Notes: a model not told the origin generated them from the sequence alone. A DNA stretch of 64,000 nt from Pelagovum sp. HNIBRBA483 (GCF_040931995.1 NZ_CP162412.1:62001-126000), one strand, 5' to 3'; shown: positions 9,925 to 20,201, counted from the stretch's first letter. Numbers and translations: made by a program.

Positions 9925-9948
9925 CTCAGAAACAGAACATCCAGCGAC

Positions 9949-10236
9949 TTAGCCGTTCACGCTGTCTTTCAGCGCTTTGGCAATGGTCATTTTCACGACC
10001 TTGTCTGCTTCTTTCTTGATCTGCTCGCCGGTGGCAGGGTTGCGCACCATGCGCTCGGGGCGCTCACGGCAGTAGATCTTGCCAACGCCCGGAAGGGTCA
10101 CGGCACCGCCGCCCGAAACTTCGCGCGTGATGATCGCGATCAGGGCGTCGAGGTGGCCGGAGGCGGATTTCTTGTCGCTGCCGGTTTCTTCTGCGAGTGC
10201 AGCAACCAGCTGCGCTTTGGTCATCGGTTTTGCCAT
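9949..10236 (-). CDS. hup: DNA-binding protein HU
   Basis: This is a 95-residue histone-like nucleoid protein. It has the helical dimerisation half (KAQLVAALAEETGSDKKSA) followed by the beta-arm, with the conserved GVGKIYCRERPERMVRNPAT; the family consensus is GFGxFxxxxRxxRxGRNPxTG. The variant VRNPATGEQI keeps the DNA-intercalating RNP. A GGAGACC ribosome site precedes the ATG. It is a single-gene unit with its own promoter and terminator. Confidence 0.95.
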   Translation of the reverse strand: MAKPMTKAQLVAALAEETGSDKKSASGHLDALIAIITREVSGGGAVTLPGVGKIYCRERPERMVRNPATGEQIKKEADKVVKMTIAKALKDSVNG

Positions 10237-10284
10237 ATTCTTGGTCTCCCTTGGTCTGCCCTAGTATGGGCCTCAACTGGCGTG

Positions 10285-10313
10285 ATTAAACTCTATATGG
10301 TGTAGGACCACAA
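10285..10313 (-). promoter_or_regulatory. Candidate sigma-70 promoter of the HU gene
   Basis: Minus-strand TTGTGG (-35) and TTTAAT (-10) are separated by exactly 17 bases, about 50 bases upstream of the HU start. The boxes are imperfect, so this is a plausible assignment only. Confidence 0.4.
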
Positions 10314-10368
10314 CGAATTGTGTGCTTTTGCAAGGAAAAATAACGCATTTTGTAGGGAAAATGCCATT

Positions 10369-11847
10369 TCAGAGGAAAGCTGTCTCTTCAAAGCTGCGTA
10401 ATTTGCGACTATGCATTCGCTCTAGTGGCATTTGGCGCAAACTTTCCATCGCCCGAATACCAATCATCAAATGCCGCGAAACCTGCGTTTTGTAGAAATC
10501 AGACGCCATTCCAGGGAGCTTCAGCTCTCCGTGCAGGGGTTTGTCGGAGACGCAAAGCAAGGTGCCATAGGGTACTCGGAAGCGGAATCCGTTGGCTGCG
10601 ATTGTCGCGCTTTCCATGTCCAGCGCAATGGCGCGTGACTGGCTGAGGCGCTGCACTGGTCCGGACTGATCGCGGAGTTCCCAGTTGCGGTTGTCGATAG
10701 TTGCGACAGTTCCCGTCCTCATAATGCGCTTCAGCTCAAAGCCTTCGAGGGCTGTGACCTGCTCCACCGCGTCCTCAAGAGCGATCTGGATTTCCGCCAG
10801 CGCGGGAATGGGCACCCAGACAGGCAGATCATCGTCTAGCACGTTATCTTCGCGCAGGTAGGCATGGGCGAGAACGAAATCCCCGAGCCGCTGCGAATTA
10901 CGCAGGCCGGCACAGTGCCCCACCATCAGCCACGCATGGGGCCGCAGCACGGCGATATGATCTGTCGCGGTTTTGGCGTTTGACGGGCCAACGCCGATAT
11001 TCACCAACGTGATCCCAGCGCTACCCGGTCGCTTGAGGTGATAAGTCGGCATTTGCGGCAGCTTTGCCGGTGGGGGCAGCGGTGCGTCGGCATCGGTGAT
11101 CACGGCATTCCCCGGGCCGACGAATGCGGAATAACCGCTGGAAGGGTCGGCGAGCATCTGGCGCGCGAATTGCTCGAACTCTTCGACGTAGAATTGGTAA
11201 TTGGTGAACAGCACATAGTTTTGGAAATGCTCTGCGCTTGTCGCCGTATAATGCGAAAGCCGCGCCAGAGAATAATCAATCCGTTGCGCGGTGAACGGCG
11301 CCAAGGCCCGCGCGCCGTCCGGATAGGAGAAGCCAAATCCGTTGACGATATCATCATGCGTGGTGCTCAGATCAGGCACATCAAAGACATCCCGCAGGGT
11401 GAATTCCATCGCGCCTTCTTGCGGCACTGTCAGGCGAATATCGTTAGCGACGGCGAAATGAACAGGCATCGGCGTATCGGAGTAGCCGATGCTCACTGGC
11501 TCACCGTGATTTTCGAGCAGGAGGCCTATTTGCTGGATCAGGTAATTTTCAAACAGGTCGGGGCGGGTGATCGTCGTCGCGTAAATGCCCGGTTCGGTAA
11601 CATGACCGAAAGACAGACGGCTATCGGTCGTGGCGTAAGATTTCGTTACGAACCGAATTTCAGGATAAAAAGCACGGTAACGCTCGGCAGGCTTACTGCC
11701 GGAGATCGTCGCGGAAAAGCGCTGGGAGAGAAAGCTGGTCGAGGCCTCATAGAGCGCGACAAGCTGTGCGGTCGCGGCGGCGGCATCGGTATATTCGCGG
11801 TGAGGAACCGGATCAGGGGTTAGGATCGGGATCGACGCTTGGCTCAT
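10369..11847 (-). CDS. amn: AMP nucleosidase
   Basis: This 492-residue cytoplasmic enzyme hydrolyses AMP to adenine and ribose 5-phosphate, part of purine balance. It has the Amn-specific N-terminal domain (FYPEIRFVTKSYATTDSRLSFGHV is the hallmark region). A C-terminal nucleoside-phosphorylase fold follows, with NIGVGPSNAKTATDHIAVLRP, MVGHCAGLR and ALDMESATIAANGFRFRVPYGT. ATG 11847 has an AAAGGAGAG ribosome site; an upstream in-frame start at 11898 would add a basic 17-residue tail and is not favoured. Confidence 0.93.
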   Translation of the reverse strand: MSQASIPILTPDPVPHREYTDAAAATAQLVALYEASTSFLSQRFSATISGSKPAERYRAFYPEIRFVTKSYATTDSRLSFGHVTEPGIYATTITRPDLFENYLIQQIGLLLENHGEPVSIGYSDTPMPVHFAVANDIRLTVPQEGAMEFTLRDVFDVPDLSTTHDDIVNGFGFSYPDGARALAPFTAQRIDYSLARLSHYTATSAEHFQNYVLFTNYQFYVEEFEQFARQMLADPSSGYSAFVGPGNAVITDADAPLPPPAKLPQMPTYHLKRPGSAGITLVNIGVGPSNAKTATDHIAVLRPHAWLMVGHCAGLRNSQRLGDFVLAHAYLREDNVLDDDLPVWVPIPALAEIQIALEDAVEQVTALEGFELKRIMRTGTVATIDNRNWELRDQSGPVQRLSQSRAIALDMESATIAANGFRFRVPYGTLLCVSDKPLHGELKLPGMASDFYKTQVSRHLMIGIRAMESLRQMPLERMHSRKLRSFEETAFL

Positions 11848-12002
11848 TTTTGCTCTCCTTTTTTGTTTTCTTGTCGCTCCGGTCTTTACCCGCCTCACGA
11901 TGAAGCAAATGTGACATCAATGCGGGGACGACTGCAAGTCGGCAGAAACCCTTTGATCCACACGGATAATGCTGTTCAATTTAGACACAGAGAGGAACGC
12001 AG

Positions 12003-12758
12003 ATGACCGTTACACAGTTGAAGAATAGCCCCTCGCATTGGACAGAGCGCGTTGATCTTGCCGCAGCATTCAGATGGACCGCGCGGCTCAACCTGCACGA
12101 AGGTGTTGCCAATCACTTTAGCCTGTCTGTCAATGAAGACGGCACGCAGTTCTTAATGAACCCGAACCAAGTTCACTTTTCGCGGATCCGCGCCTCTGAC
12201 CTTCTGCTGCTGGATGCCAATGACCCCGCAACGCTCGACGCCCCAAATGCGCCGGACCCAACCGCATGGGGCCTGCATGGCGCTTTGCACCGACGCTGCC
12301 CGCATGCGCGCTGCGCAATGCATGTACACTCGATCCATGCGACGGTTCTGGCCTGCCTCGCCGACAGTTCGCTGCCGCCAATCGACCAGAACACGGCAAT
12401 GTTCTACGAGCGAACCGTAGTGGACGAGAACTTTGGCGGGCTTGCCTTTGAGGAGGAGGGCGAACGCTGTGCGAAACTGTTCACCAACCCGAAAACCAAG
12501 GTGATGATCATGGGCAACCACGGGGTGATGGTCATTGGGTCGTCCGTCGCGGATACGTTCAACTCGCTCTATTATTTTGAGAGGGCGGCTGAGACTTATA
12601 TCCGCGCGCTCCAAACAGGCCAGAAATTAAGGGTACTGTCGCACGAGATCGCTGCAAAGACAGCCGACGAATTGGACGACTATCCCGGGCAGGCGGAATC
12701 ACACTTGCGGGAACTGAAGCTGATCCTTGATGAAGAAGGTTCTAACTACGCGAGTTAG
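12003..12758 (+). CDS. Class II aldolase/adducin-family protein
   Basis: This 251-residue protein has the class II aldolase fold. The metal-site histidines are visible in CAMHVHSIHATVLACL (HxH near residue 105), and a further His is in MGNHGVMVIG. Substrate entry residues are GLHGALHRRCPHARC. Relatives include fuculose- and ribulose-phosphate aldolases and decarboxylases, but many in this subgroup are uncharacterised. A GAGGAA ribosome site precedes ATG 12003. Its 3' end overlaps the convergent methyltransferase gene by four bases. The substrate is not assigned. Confidence 0.85.
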   Translation: MTVTQLKNSPSHWTERVDLAAAFRWTARLNLHEGVANHFSLSVNEDGTQFLMNPNQVHFSRIRASDLLLLDANDPATLDAPNAPDPTAWGLHGALHRRCPHARCAMHVHSIHATVLACLADSSLPPIDQNTAMFYERTVVDENFGGLAFEEEGERCAKLFTNPKTKVMIMGNHGVMVIGSSVADTFNSLYYFERAAETYIRALQTGQKLRVLSHEIAAKTADELDDYPGQAESHLRELKLILDEEGSNYAS

Positions 12759-13393
12759 GCACTCTTTTTCCGCATGCTTACAATTTTAGCGGTGTCATGG
12801 GCGTGTTCGTCCGTGGCATCGCTGTTTGCATAGATATCAACTGTATGCACATGCAGGGCAGCGATTTGTGAACGGATATTGCCGATTGCCTTTTCGAACC
12901 CCGCTTCCGCATAGTGGGCGCTGTTAACCGAAATCGTCATCAGCCCTCCCGGGCGCAAGATGCGCATAAGATCGGGAAGAATTTCCGGCCCCAGATGACC
13001 GAGCGTAAATGTCCCTGAACTGACGATTCCGTTCAAGCTTTCGTCAGGAAACGGCAAAGGTCGCTCAGGATCGGTGACGAACAGGCGGCGGTAGAGCCCT
13101 TTTCGGCTGGCCTGTTCGAGCATCTCCGAGGAGATATCGGCGGCCTCCAATGGCCCCACATTGAGCGAAGCCAATGCGGTTGCCAGAACTCCTGTACCAG
13201 CGCCGAGGTCGAGCACCGGACCGGACCCGCCCTTTTCGACGAAATCTTCGGCGACGCGCTCGTGCAGGACATAGCTGCGCCCATCAACGAAGCTCTTATC
13301 GTAGGTTTCGGCCCATGCTGCATAGACACGCTTCGCGTCGTCAGCGCTCTTTAATGCATAGGCATCATCCAAATCCGGCGACTTCGTCGTCAT
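12755..13393 (-). CDS. Class I SAM-dependent methyltransferase
   Basis: This 212-residue protein has the SAM-binding motif I VLDLGAGTGVLATAL near residue 60, the acidic end of motif II (AADISSEML), and the later PFPDESLNGIVSSGTF and LRPGGLMTISVN blocks. This architecture is typical of small-molecule methyltransferases of the UbiE/Methyltransf_11/25 type. No partner gene reveals the substrate. Confidence 0.85.
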   Translation of the reverse strand: MTTKSPDLDDAYALKSADDAKRVYAAWAETYDKSFVDGRSYVLHERVAEDFVEKGGSGPVLDLGAGTGVLATALASLNVGPLEAADISSEMLEQASRKGLYRRLFVTDPERPLPFPDESLNGIVSSGTFTLGHLGPEILPDLMRILRPGGLMTISVNSAHYAEAGFEKAIGNIRSQIAALHVHTVDIYANSDATDEHAHDTAKIVSMRKKSA

Positions 13394-13457
13394 ATGATTC
13401 CTTCACTCATGTGAAATCATGCTTGAACTCTTGTTAGCATACTCGCATTTCTCGGGC

Positions 13458-14327
13458 ATGATGAAATCTCGAACGCTTCTTTCTTTTGGTCATGGTTTTT
13501 CCTCACAAGCACTCGCAACGCGATTGCTGGGTGAAGGCTGGCGCTTTGTTGGCACGACGCGGAGCGCTGAAAAAGCGCAGCAGGTCGCGCAAACGGGTGT
13601 CGAGCCGGTCATCTGGCCGGGCTCTCATGTAGCAGGGTTGTTGGACGAAGCGACGCATCTTTTGATCTCTGCCGCGCCGGACGCGGAGGGCGACCCAGTT
13701 TTGCGTGAATTAAAGCAGCAGATCAGCGCCCGCGCAGGGCAGTTTGAATGGGTGGGCTACCTGTCGACGACCGGCGTTTATGGCGATCACGAAGGTGGTT
13801 GGGTCGATGAGAGCACGCCTCTCACCCCCAGCACCCGCCGAGGTAAATTCCGCAAATTGGCAGAGGCGGAATGGGCGTCGATCCCTGATCTGCCCCTGCA
13901 TATTTTCCGTCTGGCCGGAATTTACGGCCCCGGTCGCGGGCCGTTTGCCAAGGTGCGCAACGGAACGGCACGGCGTATCATCAAGAAGGGACAAGTTTTC
14001 TCGCGTATCCATGTGGAGGATATTGTACAGGTCTTGGAGGCCTCGATCGCGCGGCCAAACCCAGGTGCAGCCTACAACCTTTGCGACGATGACCCCGCGC
14101 CGCCGGAAGACGTCATCGGTTATGCTGCCGAGCTGTTGGGGCTGCCTGTACCGCCTGCCGAAGATTTTGAAACTGCCGAGATGAGCGCGATGGCGCGGAG
14201 TTTTTACGCAGAAAGCAAGCGCGTCAAAAATGACCGCATTAAAGATGAACTTGGCGTAGAGCTTCTATACCCGGACTATAAAGCAGGGCTTAATGCGCTG
14301 CTGGCTGCCGAAGAACCCGGCGAATAG
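13458..14327 (+). CDS. NAD(P)-binding SDR/epimerase-like protein (YeeZ type)
   Basis: This protein of about 289 residues is an extended-SDR Rossmann protein. The dinucleotide loop is GHGFSSQALATRLL and the active-site-like segment is YLSTTGVYGDHEGGWVDE. The downstream RLAGIYGPGRGPF and RIHVEDIVQVLEASI are typical of YeeZ-type epimerase relatives. The start was placed at ATG 13458 because the Rossmann strand begins there; ATG 13419 would add 13 residues. The 3' end overlaps the convergent membrane-protein gene by 38 bases. Confidence 0.82.
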   Translation: MMKSRTLLSFGHGFSSQALATRLLGEGWRFVGTTRSAEKAQQVAQTGVEPVIWPGSHVAGLLDEATHLLISAAPDAEGDPVLRELKQQISARAGQFEWVGYLSTTGVYGDHEGGWVDESTPLTPSTRRGKFRKLAEAEWASIPDLPLHIFRLAGIYGPGRGPFAKVRNGTARRIIKKGQVFSRIHVEDIVQVLEASIARPNPGAAYNLCDDDPAPPEDVIGYAAELLGLPVPPAEDFETAEMSAMARSFYAESKRVKNDRIKDELGVELLYPDYKAGLNALLAAEEPGE

Positions 14328-14961
14328 CAGCGGCAAGACCGGCAAAGACCAGCAGAAAAACCAAGGCCGTCACGAGGTTTGTGGCGTAGAAGGTCATTCG
14401 GCCGCCAAGTTCCAGATCATTCAGGAAGCGATAGGGCAGACCCGATGTCACGCTGCCGCTCGGGGTGTTGGCGAGCGACTGCACGATATACTCGACCCAA
14501 ATGACATAGGAAATGACGATCCCAACAAGCCAGAGCGCAGAGGCCCGCAAGCGCGTGAAGGATCGGTGAATAAACAGCGCGTCGATCCATTGTAGAAGCG
14601 GACCAAGCGCGTGGAGGTAATATTCGAGCCACCAATCACCGAGTTTCCCATCGCGCGTAACCGATGTCGGATCCGCAAAGAAAAGCCGCCAATAGAGAAA
14701 GACGACCATCAGGTTGATAACGGCTGTTGCGCCAACGAGCCCATCCCAACGGGCATCAGAGCGGCCTTCAACAAGAGCCATCATACGGCTGGCGCAGAAA
14801 AACGAGAGGATCAGCGCCCAAATCGTCAGGTAGCGGAAGGGGCCGGCGAAACCGTCATATTCAGAGAATAACACCATGCGGATCGTGTAACCCGCGGCCA
14901 ACAGAAACACGGCCCAGCGATAGATGCTTACAGCGCTCGCTTTTTGCGCGTCGCTAAGCAC
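14290..14961 (-). CDS. Integral membrane protein, Pr6Pr / FAR-17a/AIG1-like
   Basis: This hydrophobic protein of about 223 residues has six likely helices. It carries the block [14 protein letters not shown] and later [17 protein letters not shown]. The spacing and residues (a Thr after YL, then a helix His) recall the FAR-17a/AIG1 and Pr6Pr families; animal AIG1 is a threonine hydrolase of lipid esters. The start is uncertain. GTG 14961 overlaps the dxs stop by eight bases and fits coupling; ATG 14991 or 15009 would add an N-terminal piece. It is the last gene of the dxs operon. Function unknown. Confidence 0.7.
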   Translation of the reverse strand: MLSDAQKASAVSIYRWAVFLLAAGYTIRMVLFSEYDGFAGPFRYLTIWALILSFFCASRMMALVEGRSDARWDGLVGATAVINLMVVFLYWRLFFADPTSVTRDGKLGDWWLEYYLHALGPLLQWIDALFIHRSFTRLRASALWLVGIVISYVIWVEYIVQSLANTPSGSVTSGLPYRFLNDLELGGRMTFYATNLVTALVFLLVFAGLAAAIRRVLRQPAAH

Positions 14962-16879
14962 GGCGCTCGACCACGGCAATGCCCAGCGCATCGAGCACTT
15001 TGCGTTCAATATCGGCAGCGTTCAGGCCAGCAGTTGCATACATATCGCGAGGGCTGGATTGATCGATGAAGGTATCAGGCAGGACCATGGAGCGGAATTT
15101 CAGCCCATGATCAAACACGCCTTCATCCGCAAGGAGCTGCGCCACATGGCTGCCAAAACCGCCAATCGCGCCTTCTTCGATGGTGATCAGCGCCTCGTGA
15201 TTGCGGGCCAGATCGAGGATCATCTCGCGGTCCAGCGGCTTTGCGAAACGGGCGTCCGCAACGGTTGCGCGAATGCCGCGCGCATCGAGCGCCTCGGCGG
15301 CGGAGAGGGTTTCTTCCAACCGCGTACCGAGCGAAAGAAGCGCAACGCGCCCACCCTCACGGATGATCCGGCCTTTGCCGATTTCAAGCGGCTCGGCATT
15401 TTCGGGAATTTCGACGCCGACACCTTCACCACGGGGGAAGCGGAAGGCAATCGGGCCGTCATCATAATCGGCAGCCGTTGTAACCATTCGCACCAGCTCG
15501 GCCTCATCCGCGGCTGCCATGACAACGAAATCGGGCAGGTTAGAGAGAAAGGCAATGTCAAAGCTGCCAGCATGGGTCGCGCCATCGGCACCGACGAGCC
15601 CTGCCCGATCTATGGCGAAACGCACAGGCAAGCGCTGGATCGCCACGTCATGGACGACCTGATCATAACCGCGTTGCAGGAAGGTGGAATATAGCGCGCA
15701 GAACGGGCGCAAACCACCAGCGGCGAGGCCTGCAGAGAAGGTCACAGCATGCTGTTCGGCAATGCCCACATCAAAGCACCGGCTGGCATAGCGCTTCATG
15801 AACCGATCAAGGCCGGTACCATCCGGCATGGCAGCGGTGACGGCGCAAATGCGGCTGTCAGTTGCTGCGAGCTTCACCAGCGTTTCGGAGAAAACGGAGG
15901 TGTAGGAAGGCGCGTTGGAGGGAGCCTTCGTCTGTTTGCCTGTCAGGACGTTAAATTTTGCCGTGGCGTGGCCTTTGTCGGAGGCGGCCTCTGCGGGGGC
16001 GTAGCCCTTGCCCTTGCGGGTGATTGCATGGATCAACACGGGGCCGGTTGCGCGGGTTTTGACGGTGCGCAAAACAGCGAGAAGCTGCTCCATGTCGTGC
16101 CCGTCAATCGGACCAACGTAAGAGAAGCCCAGCTCCTCGAACAAGGTGCCGCCAACTGTCATGTGCTTGAGCATATCCTTGGCGCGGCGCGCGCCCTCTT
16201 GCAAAGGCGGCGGCAGGAGGCTCACAGCGCCTTTTGCAGCTGCTTTGAATTCCTGAAACGGCGCACCTGCATAGAGGCGGGAGAGATAGGAGGACATCGC
16301 GCCGACAGGCGGTGCAATGGACATTTCGTTGTCATTGAGCACCACGAACAGGCGCTTGCCGAGGTGACCGGCGTTGTTCATCGCCTCGAACGCCATGCCC
16401 GCGCTCATTGAACCGTCGCCAATCACTGCAATCGCATCGCCCAAGCCGGATTCACACTGACCACCAAGGTCGCGGGCAACGGAAAAGCCCAGCGCGGCGC
16501 TGATCGACGTGGAGCTATGCGCGGCACCGAACGGATCGTAGGGGCTTTCGCTGCGCTTGGTGAAACCGGAGAGACCATCCTTTTGCCGCAGGGTGCGGAT
16601 GCGATCGCGGCGGCCTGTCAGGATTTTATGCGGGTAGCATTGGTGCGAGACGTCCCAGATCAGCTTGTCTTTCGGGGTGTCGAACACGGCATGAAGGGCG
16701 ACGGTCAGCTCGACCACACCCAGCCCGGCACCCAGATGGCCACCCGTTTCAGAAACCGCGGAAATCGTCTCGGCACGAAGTTCATGAGCAACCTGAATCA
16801 GCGCATCGTCCCCCAGACGCTTCAGGTCATCAGGGGATGCGATCTGGTCGAGCAGCGGCGTTGCCGGTTTTTCGCTCAT
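14954..16879 (-). CDS. dxs: 1-deoxy-D-xylulose-5-phosphate synthase
   Basis: This 641-residue TPP enzyme condenses pyruvate and glyceraldehyde 3-phosphate in the first step of the MEP isoprenoid pathway. The TPP motif [18 protein letters not shown] lies near residue 150. Also seen are HDMEQL, the conserved [18 protein letters not shown] and [21 protein letters not shown] 16879 has a GGAGGCACA ribosome site. It lies downstream of ispA and xseB, a common alphaproteobacterial order. With ispA and the separate idi gene, much of isoprenoid precursor synthesis is represented here. Confidence 0.97.
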   Translation of the reverse strand: MSEKPATPLLDQIASPDDLKRLGDDALIQVAHELRAETISAVSETGGHLGAGLGVVELTVALHAVFDTPKDKLIWDVSHQCYPHKILTGRRDRIRTLRQKDGLSGFTKRSESPYDPFGAAHSSTSISAALGFSVARDLGGQCESGLGDAIAVIGDGSMSAGMAFEAMNNAGHLGKRLFVVLNDNEMSIAPPVGAMSSYLSRLYAGAPFQEFKAAAKGAVSLLPPPLQEGARRAKDMLKHMTVGGTLFEELGFSYVGPIDGHDMEQLLAVLRTVKTRATGPVLIHAITRKGKGYAPAEAASDKGHATAKFNVLTGKQTKAPSNAPSYTSVFSETLVKLAATDSRICAVTAAMPDGTGLDRFMKRYASRCFDVGIAEQHAVTFSAGLAAGGLRPFCALYSTFLQRGYDQVVHDVAIQRLPVRFAIDRAGLVGADGATHAGSFDIAFLSNLPDFVVMAAADEAELVRMVTTAADYDDGPIAFRFPRGEGVGVEIPENAEPLEIGKGRIIREGGRVALLSLGTRLEETLSAAEALDARGIRATVADARFAKPLDREMILDLARNHEALITIEEGAIGGFGSHVAQLLADEGVFDHGLKFRSMVLPDTFIDQSSPRDMYATAGLNAADIERKVLDALGIAVVERRA

Positions 16880-16892
16880 TGTGCCTCCAGGA

Positions 16893-17768
16893 TCAGTTCT
16901 TTCGCGCAATAACGAAGCGCGCCGCCCGCTTCAAGCTTTCAGCACTGTCACCGAAAGCAGCGAGCGCGTCACAGCCCTCTTCTACCAGCGATTTGGCGCG
17001 GTTTTTTGCCCCTTCAAGGCCAAGGAGGGAAACGAAGGTCGCTTTGCCCGCCTCTTGGTCCTTGCCGACTGCCTTACCAACTGTCGCGGCATCGCCTTCG
17101 ACATCGAGCACATCGTCCGCGATCTGGAAGGCAAGACCAATGGCATCGCCGTAAGTTTGCAGAGGGGTCAGATCGGCCTTGGCCATGCGGGCGCCAACGG
17201 TTGCCGACCAAGTGATCAATGCACCTGTCTTGCCTGATTGCAGTTCGGTAATGGCGGCCAGATCAAGTGGTGCATCGGCGGTTTCGGCAGCCATATCGAG
17301 CGCCTGACCACGAACCATCCCCCGCCCTCCCGCAGCACGCGCAAGCGAATAGGCCAACTCGGCACGAATTTCAGCATCACCCACATCTGGGCGAGCGACC
17401 AGCTCAAACGCTAGTGCCTGAAGTGCGTCACCCGAAAGGACGGCAATAGCTTCGTTCCACTTGCGGTGGACGGTCGGCTGCCCACGGCGCAGATCATCAT
17501 CATCCATGCAAGGGAGATCATCATGTACGAGGCTATAGGCATGCAGGGCTTCAATCGCCGCGGCTGGCCAGATTGCAGCCTCTTGGGGCACCTCATAGAT
17601 GCGCGCGGATTCGCGCGCGAGGAACCCACGCAGCCCTTTACCTCCGGCGACGGCATAGCCCATTGCCGCGATCACCGGCAGGGCGCCCATTTCCACCATT
17701 ACCGATTGTAACGCCGCCTGCGTTTCGCGGGCGGCGGCAGCTAGTTCGATCGAGAAGTGATCAGTCAT
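16893..17768 (-). CDS. ispA: Farnesyl diphosphate synthase (short-chain polyprenyl synthase)
   Basis: This 291-residue trans-prenyltransferase has the first Asp-rich motif in [18 protein letters not shown] near residue 88 and the second in [12 protein letters not shown] near residue 230. The GKTGALI block lies between them. The length and the CMDDD form fit the bacterial IspA (FPP/GPP synthase) group. ATG 17768 overlaps the xseB stop by eight bases. It feeds quinone, hopanoid or carotenoid synthesis. Confidence 0.93.
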   Translation of the reverse strand: MTDHFSIELAAAARETQAALQSVMVEMGALPVIAAMGYAVAGGKGLRGFLARESARIYEVPQEAAIWPAAAIEALHAYSLVHDDLPCMDDDDLRRGQPTVHRKWNEAIAVLSGDALQALAFELVARPDVGDAEIRAELAYSLARAAGGRGMVRGQALDMAAETADAPLDLAAITELQSGKTGALITWSATVGARMAKADLTPLQTYGDAIGLAFQIADDVLDVEGDAATVGKAVGKDQEAGKATFVSLLGLEGAKNRAKSLVEEGCDALAAFGDSAESLKRAARFVIARKN

Positions 17769-18000
17769 CGAGCGGGGCAGTACCAGTGGGCTGACCATCG
17801 CCACCCAATGTGATTTTCGCCACTTTCTCCTCTGCTTCCGCAAGCTTGGATTCGCAGCGTTTTTTCAGCGCAGCTCCCCGATCATAGAGCGCGATGGAAT
17901 CTTCGAGCGCGACGTCGCCACGCTCCAACTTTCCGACGACTTCTTCCAGCTCTTTGAGCGCTTCCTCGAACGTCAGGTCTTCAACGGGCCGGTCTGTCAT
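17761..18000 (-). CDS. xseB: Exodeoxyribonuclease VII small subunit
   Basis: This 79-residue protein matches XseB along its length. The conserved core is [20 protein letters not shown], then [21 protein letters not shown]. It partners XseA (not in this window) in single-strand DNA degradation. It overlaps the deacetylase-like gene by four bases upstream and ispA downstream, so it is translationally coupled on both sides. Confidence 0.95.
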   Translation of the reverse strand: MTDRPVEDLTFEEALKELEEVVGKLERGDVALEDSIALYDRGAALKKRCESKLAEAEEKVAKITLGGDGQPTGTAPLDD

Positions 18001-18923
18001 CGTCCTCTCTCCTCCAATACGGTCACATGGGCGCGGGCGCTTTGGCCCAGTGCTTCGAGGTCATAGCCCCCTTCAAGGAGCGAAACCAAGCGGCCACGGC
18101 AAAATTCATCTGCCAAATCGCAAATTTTCTCTGTTACCCAGCGGAAGTCGTCCTCTACCAACTGCAACCCCGCCAGCGGATCGGCGGCATGGGCGTCAAA
18201 TCCGGCAGATACAAGGATCAATTCAGGCGCAAAGTCCGCAACGCGGGGAAAGACCTCCCGCTCGTAGAGCTTGCGAAATGCCGCGCCACCGTCCCCATCG
18301 CGCAGCGCGAAGTTCTGAATATTGTCGCTCAGGACATTGTCACGCGGGTCGCCACTGCCCGGATAGAGCGGCATTTGGTGGCTGGAGATAAACAGGATTC
18401 GATCATCGCCATCGACGAGATCTTGTGTGCCATTACCGTGATGCACATCGAAATCAATGATCGCGACCCGCTGCAAACCGTGCCGTTCCAATGCGTGCTT
18501 TGCTGCGATCGCGATGTTCCCAAAGAGGCAGAAACCCATCGGTGTTTCGCGTTCGGCATGGTGCCCCGGCGGGCGGGTGGCTACTAAGGCATTCTGATAG
18601 GTGCCATCAAGCACTTGATCCACCGCGCGCACAGCCGCGCCGACAGCCCGAAACGCTGCAGACAGAGAACCGGAGGACATGTAGGTATCTGCATCAAGCT
18701 GCTTCCAGCCCGCCTCGGGCGCGGCATCTTTGATGGCTTGCAGGTGGCGCGCGGGATGGGCGAGCAAAATATCGTCATCCGCTGCAAGCGGCGCAACGCA
18801 GCGCGAGAGAGGCAGGCCTTCCAAAGCGGAAAGGACCGCATCTAGACGCGCGACCTGCTCTGGATGGCCGGCAGGCGTGACATGATCGAAGCAGTCTTCG
18901 TGGGTATAGAGGGCGGTTGTCAT
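17997..18923 (-). CDS. Histone deacetylase-family protein (acetylpolyamine/acetoin-utilisation type)
   Basis: This 308-residue zinc amidohydrolase has all landmarks of class II-like bacterial HDACs. These are the [20 protein letters not shown] His pair, the zinc ligands in [14 protein letters not shown] and the second Asp in [17 protein letters not shown], and the GGYDLEAL loop. Substrates in bacteria are acetylated polyamines or proteins; this one is not assigned. It is the first gene of the xseB-ispA-dxs operon. Confidence 0.92.
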   Translation of the reverse strand: MTTALYTHEDCFDHVTPAGHPEQVARLDAVLSALEGLPLSRCVAPLAADDDILLAHPARHLQAIKDAAPEAGWKQLDADTYMSSGSLSAAFRAVGAAVRAVDQVLDGTYQNALVATRPPGHHAERETPMGFCLFGNIAIAAKHALERHGLQRVAIIDFDVHHGNGTQDLVDGDDRILFISSHQMPLYPGSGDPRDNVLSDNIQNFALRDGDGGAAFRKLYEREVFPRVADFAPELILVSAGFDAHAADPLAGLQLVEDDFRWVTEKICDLADEFCRGRLVSLLEGGYDLEALGQSARAHVTVLEERGR

Positions 18924-18969
18924 AGGCGCAGAAAACCGTTTTCAGGAAATGAGGGCAAGCGGGTTCCTT

Positions 18970-19668
18970 TCAGTCAGAGCTTAGGCGGTAGCCTTCGCCG
19001 CGAACGGTTTGAATGTGACGAGGGTGCTTCGGATCAGCTTCGATCTTACGGCGAAGACGGGTGATTTGCACATCGATGGCGCGTTCCTGTGTTTGACCGC
19101 CAGAACGATTGACCTCCTCAACAAGACGCGCCCTGCTTACTGGTGTATTCAGATGCTCGGAAAAAATCTTCATCAACTGCTGTTCGGTCGACGTGAGCCG
19201 GACAAGATCATCGCCGTGCCATAGCTGGCTCTTCTCCGTGTCAAAAACGTGCTCGCCGATGCGGATGCGCTTGGGTTTTTGCGGCTGCGCCACCTCGGCA
19301 GGGACGCGCCGCAGGATCGCGTTGATACGGAGGAGCAGTTCTTTCGGCTCAAAGGGTTTGGCGAGGTAATCATCGGCACCTGCCTCCAATCCTGCGATGC
19401 GATCGGCGGCTTCATTCTTTGCGGTAAGCAGGAGAATCGGCGTGTTGATGGATTGGCGGAGGGTGGCGCATAACGTGATCCCGTCCTCCCCCGGCATCAT
19501 GACATCAAGCACGATGAGATCAAATTGCAAGCCACCCAAAAGGCGGCGGGCATGAGCGCCATCGCGGGCAGTACTGACCAAGAAATCTGCCCGCATCAGG
19601 AACGTTTTGAGCAAATCCCGCAGGCGGTCATCGTCATCGACGATCAAAAGGTGGGGTGCGTCGCGCAT
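18970..19668 (-). CDS. petR: OmpR-family response regulator, PetR-like
   Basis: This 232-residue protein has a receiver domain (phospho-acceptor Asp in LIVLDVMMPGEDG, Lys in YLAKPFEPKELLLR). A winged-helix DNA-binding domain follows, with LTSTEQQLMKIFSEH and RAIDVQITRLRRKIE and the closing VRGEGYRL. It is translated from a TGATG overlap with the MarR-type gene. A MarR-type gene followed by an OmpR regulator is the petPR arrangement described in Rhodobacter capsulatus next to petABC. Here petABC is about 17 kb away. No histidine kinase is adjacent. Confidence 0.85.
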   Translation of the reverse strand: MRDAPHLLIVDDDDRLRDLLKTFLMRADFLVSTARDGAHARRLLGGLQFDLIVLDVMMPGEDGITLCATLRQSINTPILLLTAKNEAADRIAGLEAGADDYLAKPFEPKELLLRINAILRRVPAEVAQPQKPKRIRIGEHVFDTEKSQLWHGDDLVRLTSTEQQLMKIFSEHLNTPVSRARLVEEVNRSGGQTQERAIDVQITRLRRKIEADPKHPRHIQTVRGEGYRLSSD

Positions 19669-20174
19669 CAGGCCCCCGTATCTTTCAAACGGTCGTAATG
19701 GTGGCGGATCTCAGGGTCCATCATCGCTTCCAAGACCTGCCGGAAACCAGCGACGGCAGCGGGGCCTGCGGCACGGTAGGCGACACGCATCCTTTCGCGT
19801 TGCGCATCCGATAACTTGCCTTCCAGCTCCGCGCCCTGCGCAGTGAGGTGGAGATGGCGTTCGCGTTTATCGCGCCGCCCGACTCGGCTTTCAACCAAAC
19901 CATCCTGAATCAAAGTGCGTAGGACGCGGTTGAGTGATTGCTTGGTGACGCCCAAAATCGCCAGAAGATTGTTAACGGTCGTTCCCGGACTGCGGCCAAT
20001 AAAGTGGATTGCCCTATGGTGCGCACGGCCATAGGCCATATCAGCAAGGATACGGTCGGGATCTGCGGTGAAGCCGCGATAGGCAAAGAACATGGCCTCG
20101 ATGCCCTTGCGCAGCTGCTCGTCCGTCAGAAAGAGCAGGGATTCCCCGCTATGACGATTTCCTGCTTCGGACAT
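19668..20174 (-). CDS. petP: MarR-family regulator, PetP-like
   Basis: This 168-residue protein has a MarR winged-helix core: MAYGRAHHRAIHFIGRSPGTT, then the recognition helix region GVTKQSLNRVLRTLIQDGLV and the wing VGRRDKRERHLHLTAQG. ATG 20174 has an AGGAGG ribosome site. It overlaps petR by one base. The name follows the conserved pairing with an OmpR regulator in Rhodobacter; the regulatory target is not visible here. Confidence 0.83.
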   Translation of the reverse strand: MSEAGNRHSGESLLFLTDEQLRKGIEAMFFAYRGFTADPDRILADMAYGRAHHRAIHFIGRSPGTTVNNLLAILGVTKQSLNRVLRTLIQDGLVESRVGRRDKRERHLHLTAQGAELEGKLSDAQRERMRVAYRAAGPAAVAGFRQVLEAMMDPEIRHHYDRLKDTGA

Positions 20175-20201
20175 GGCATCCTCCTGACCCTGGATCGCTC
20201 G

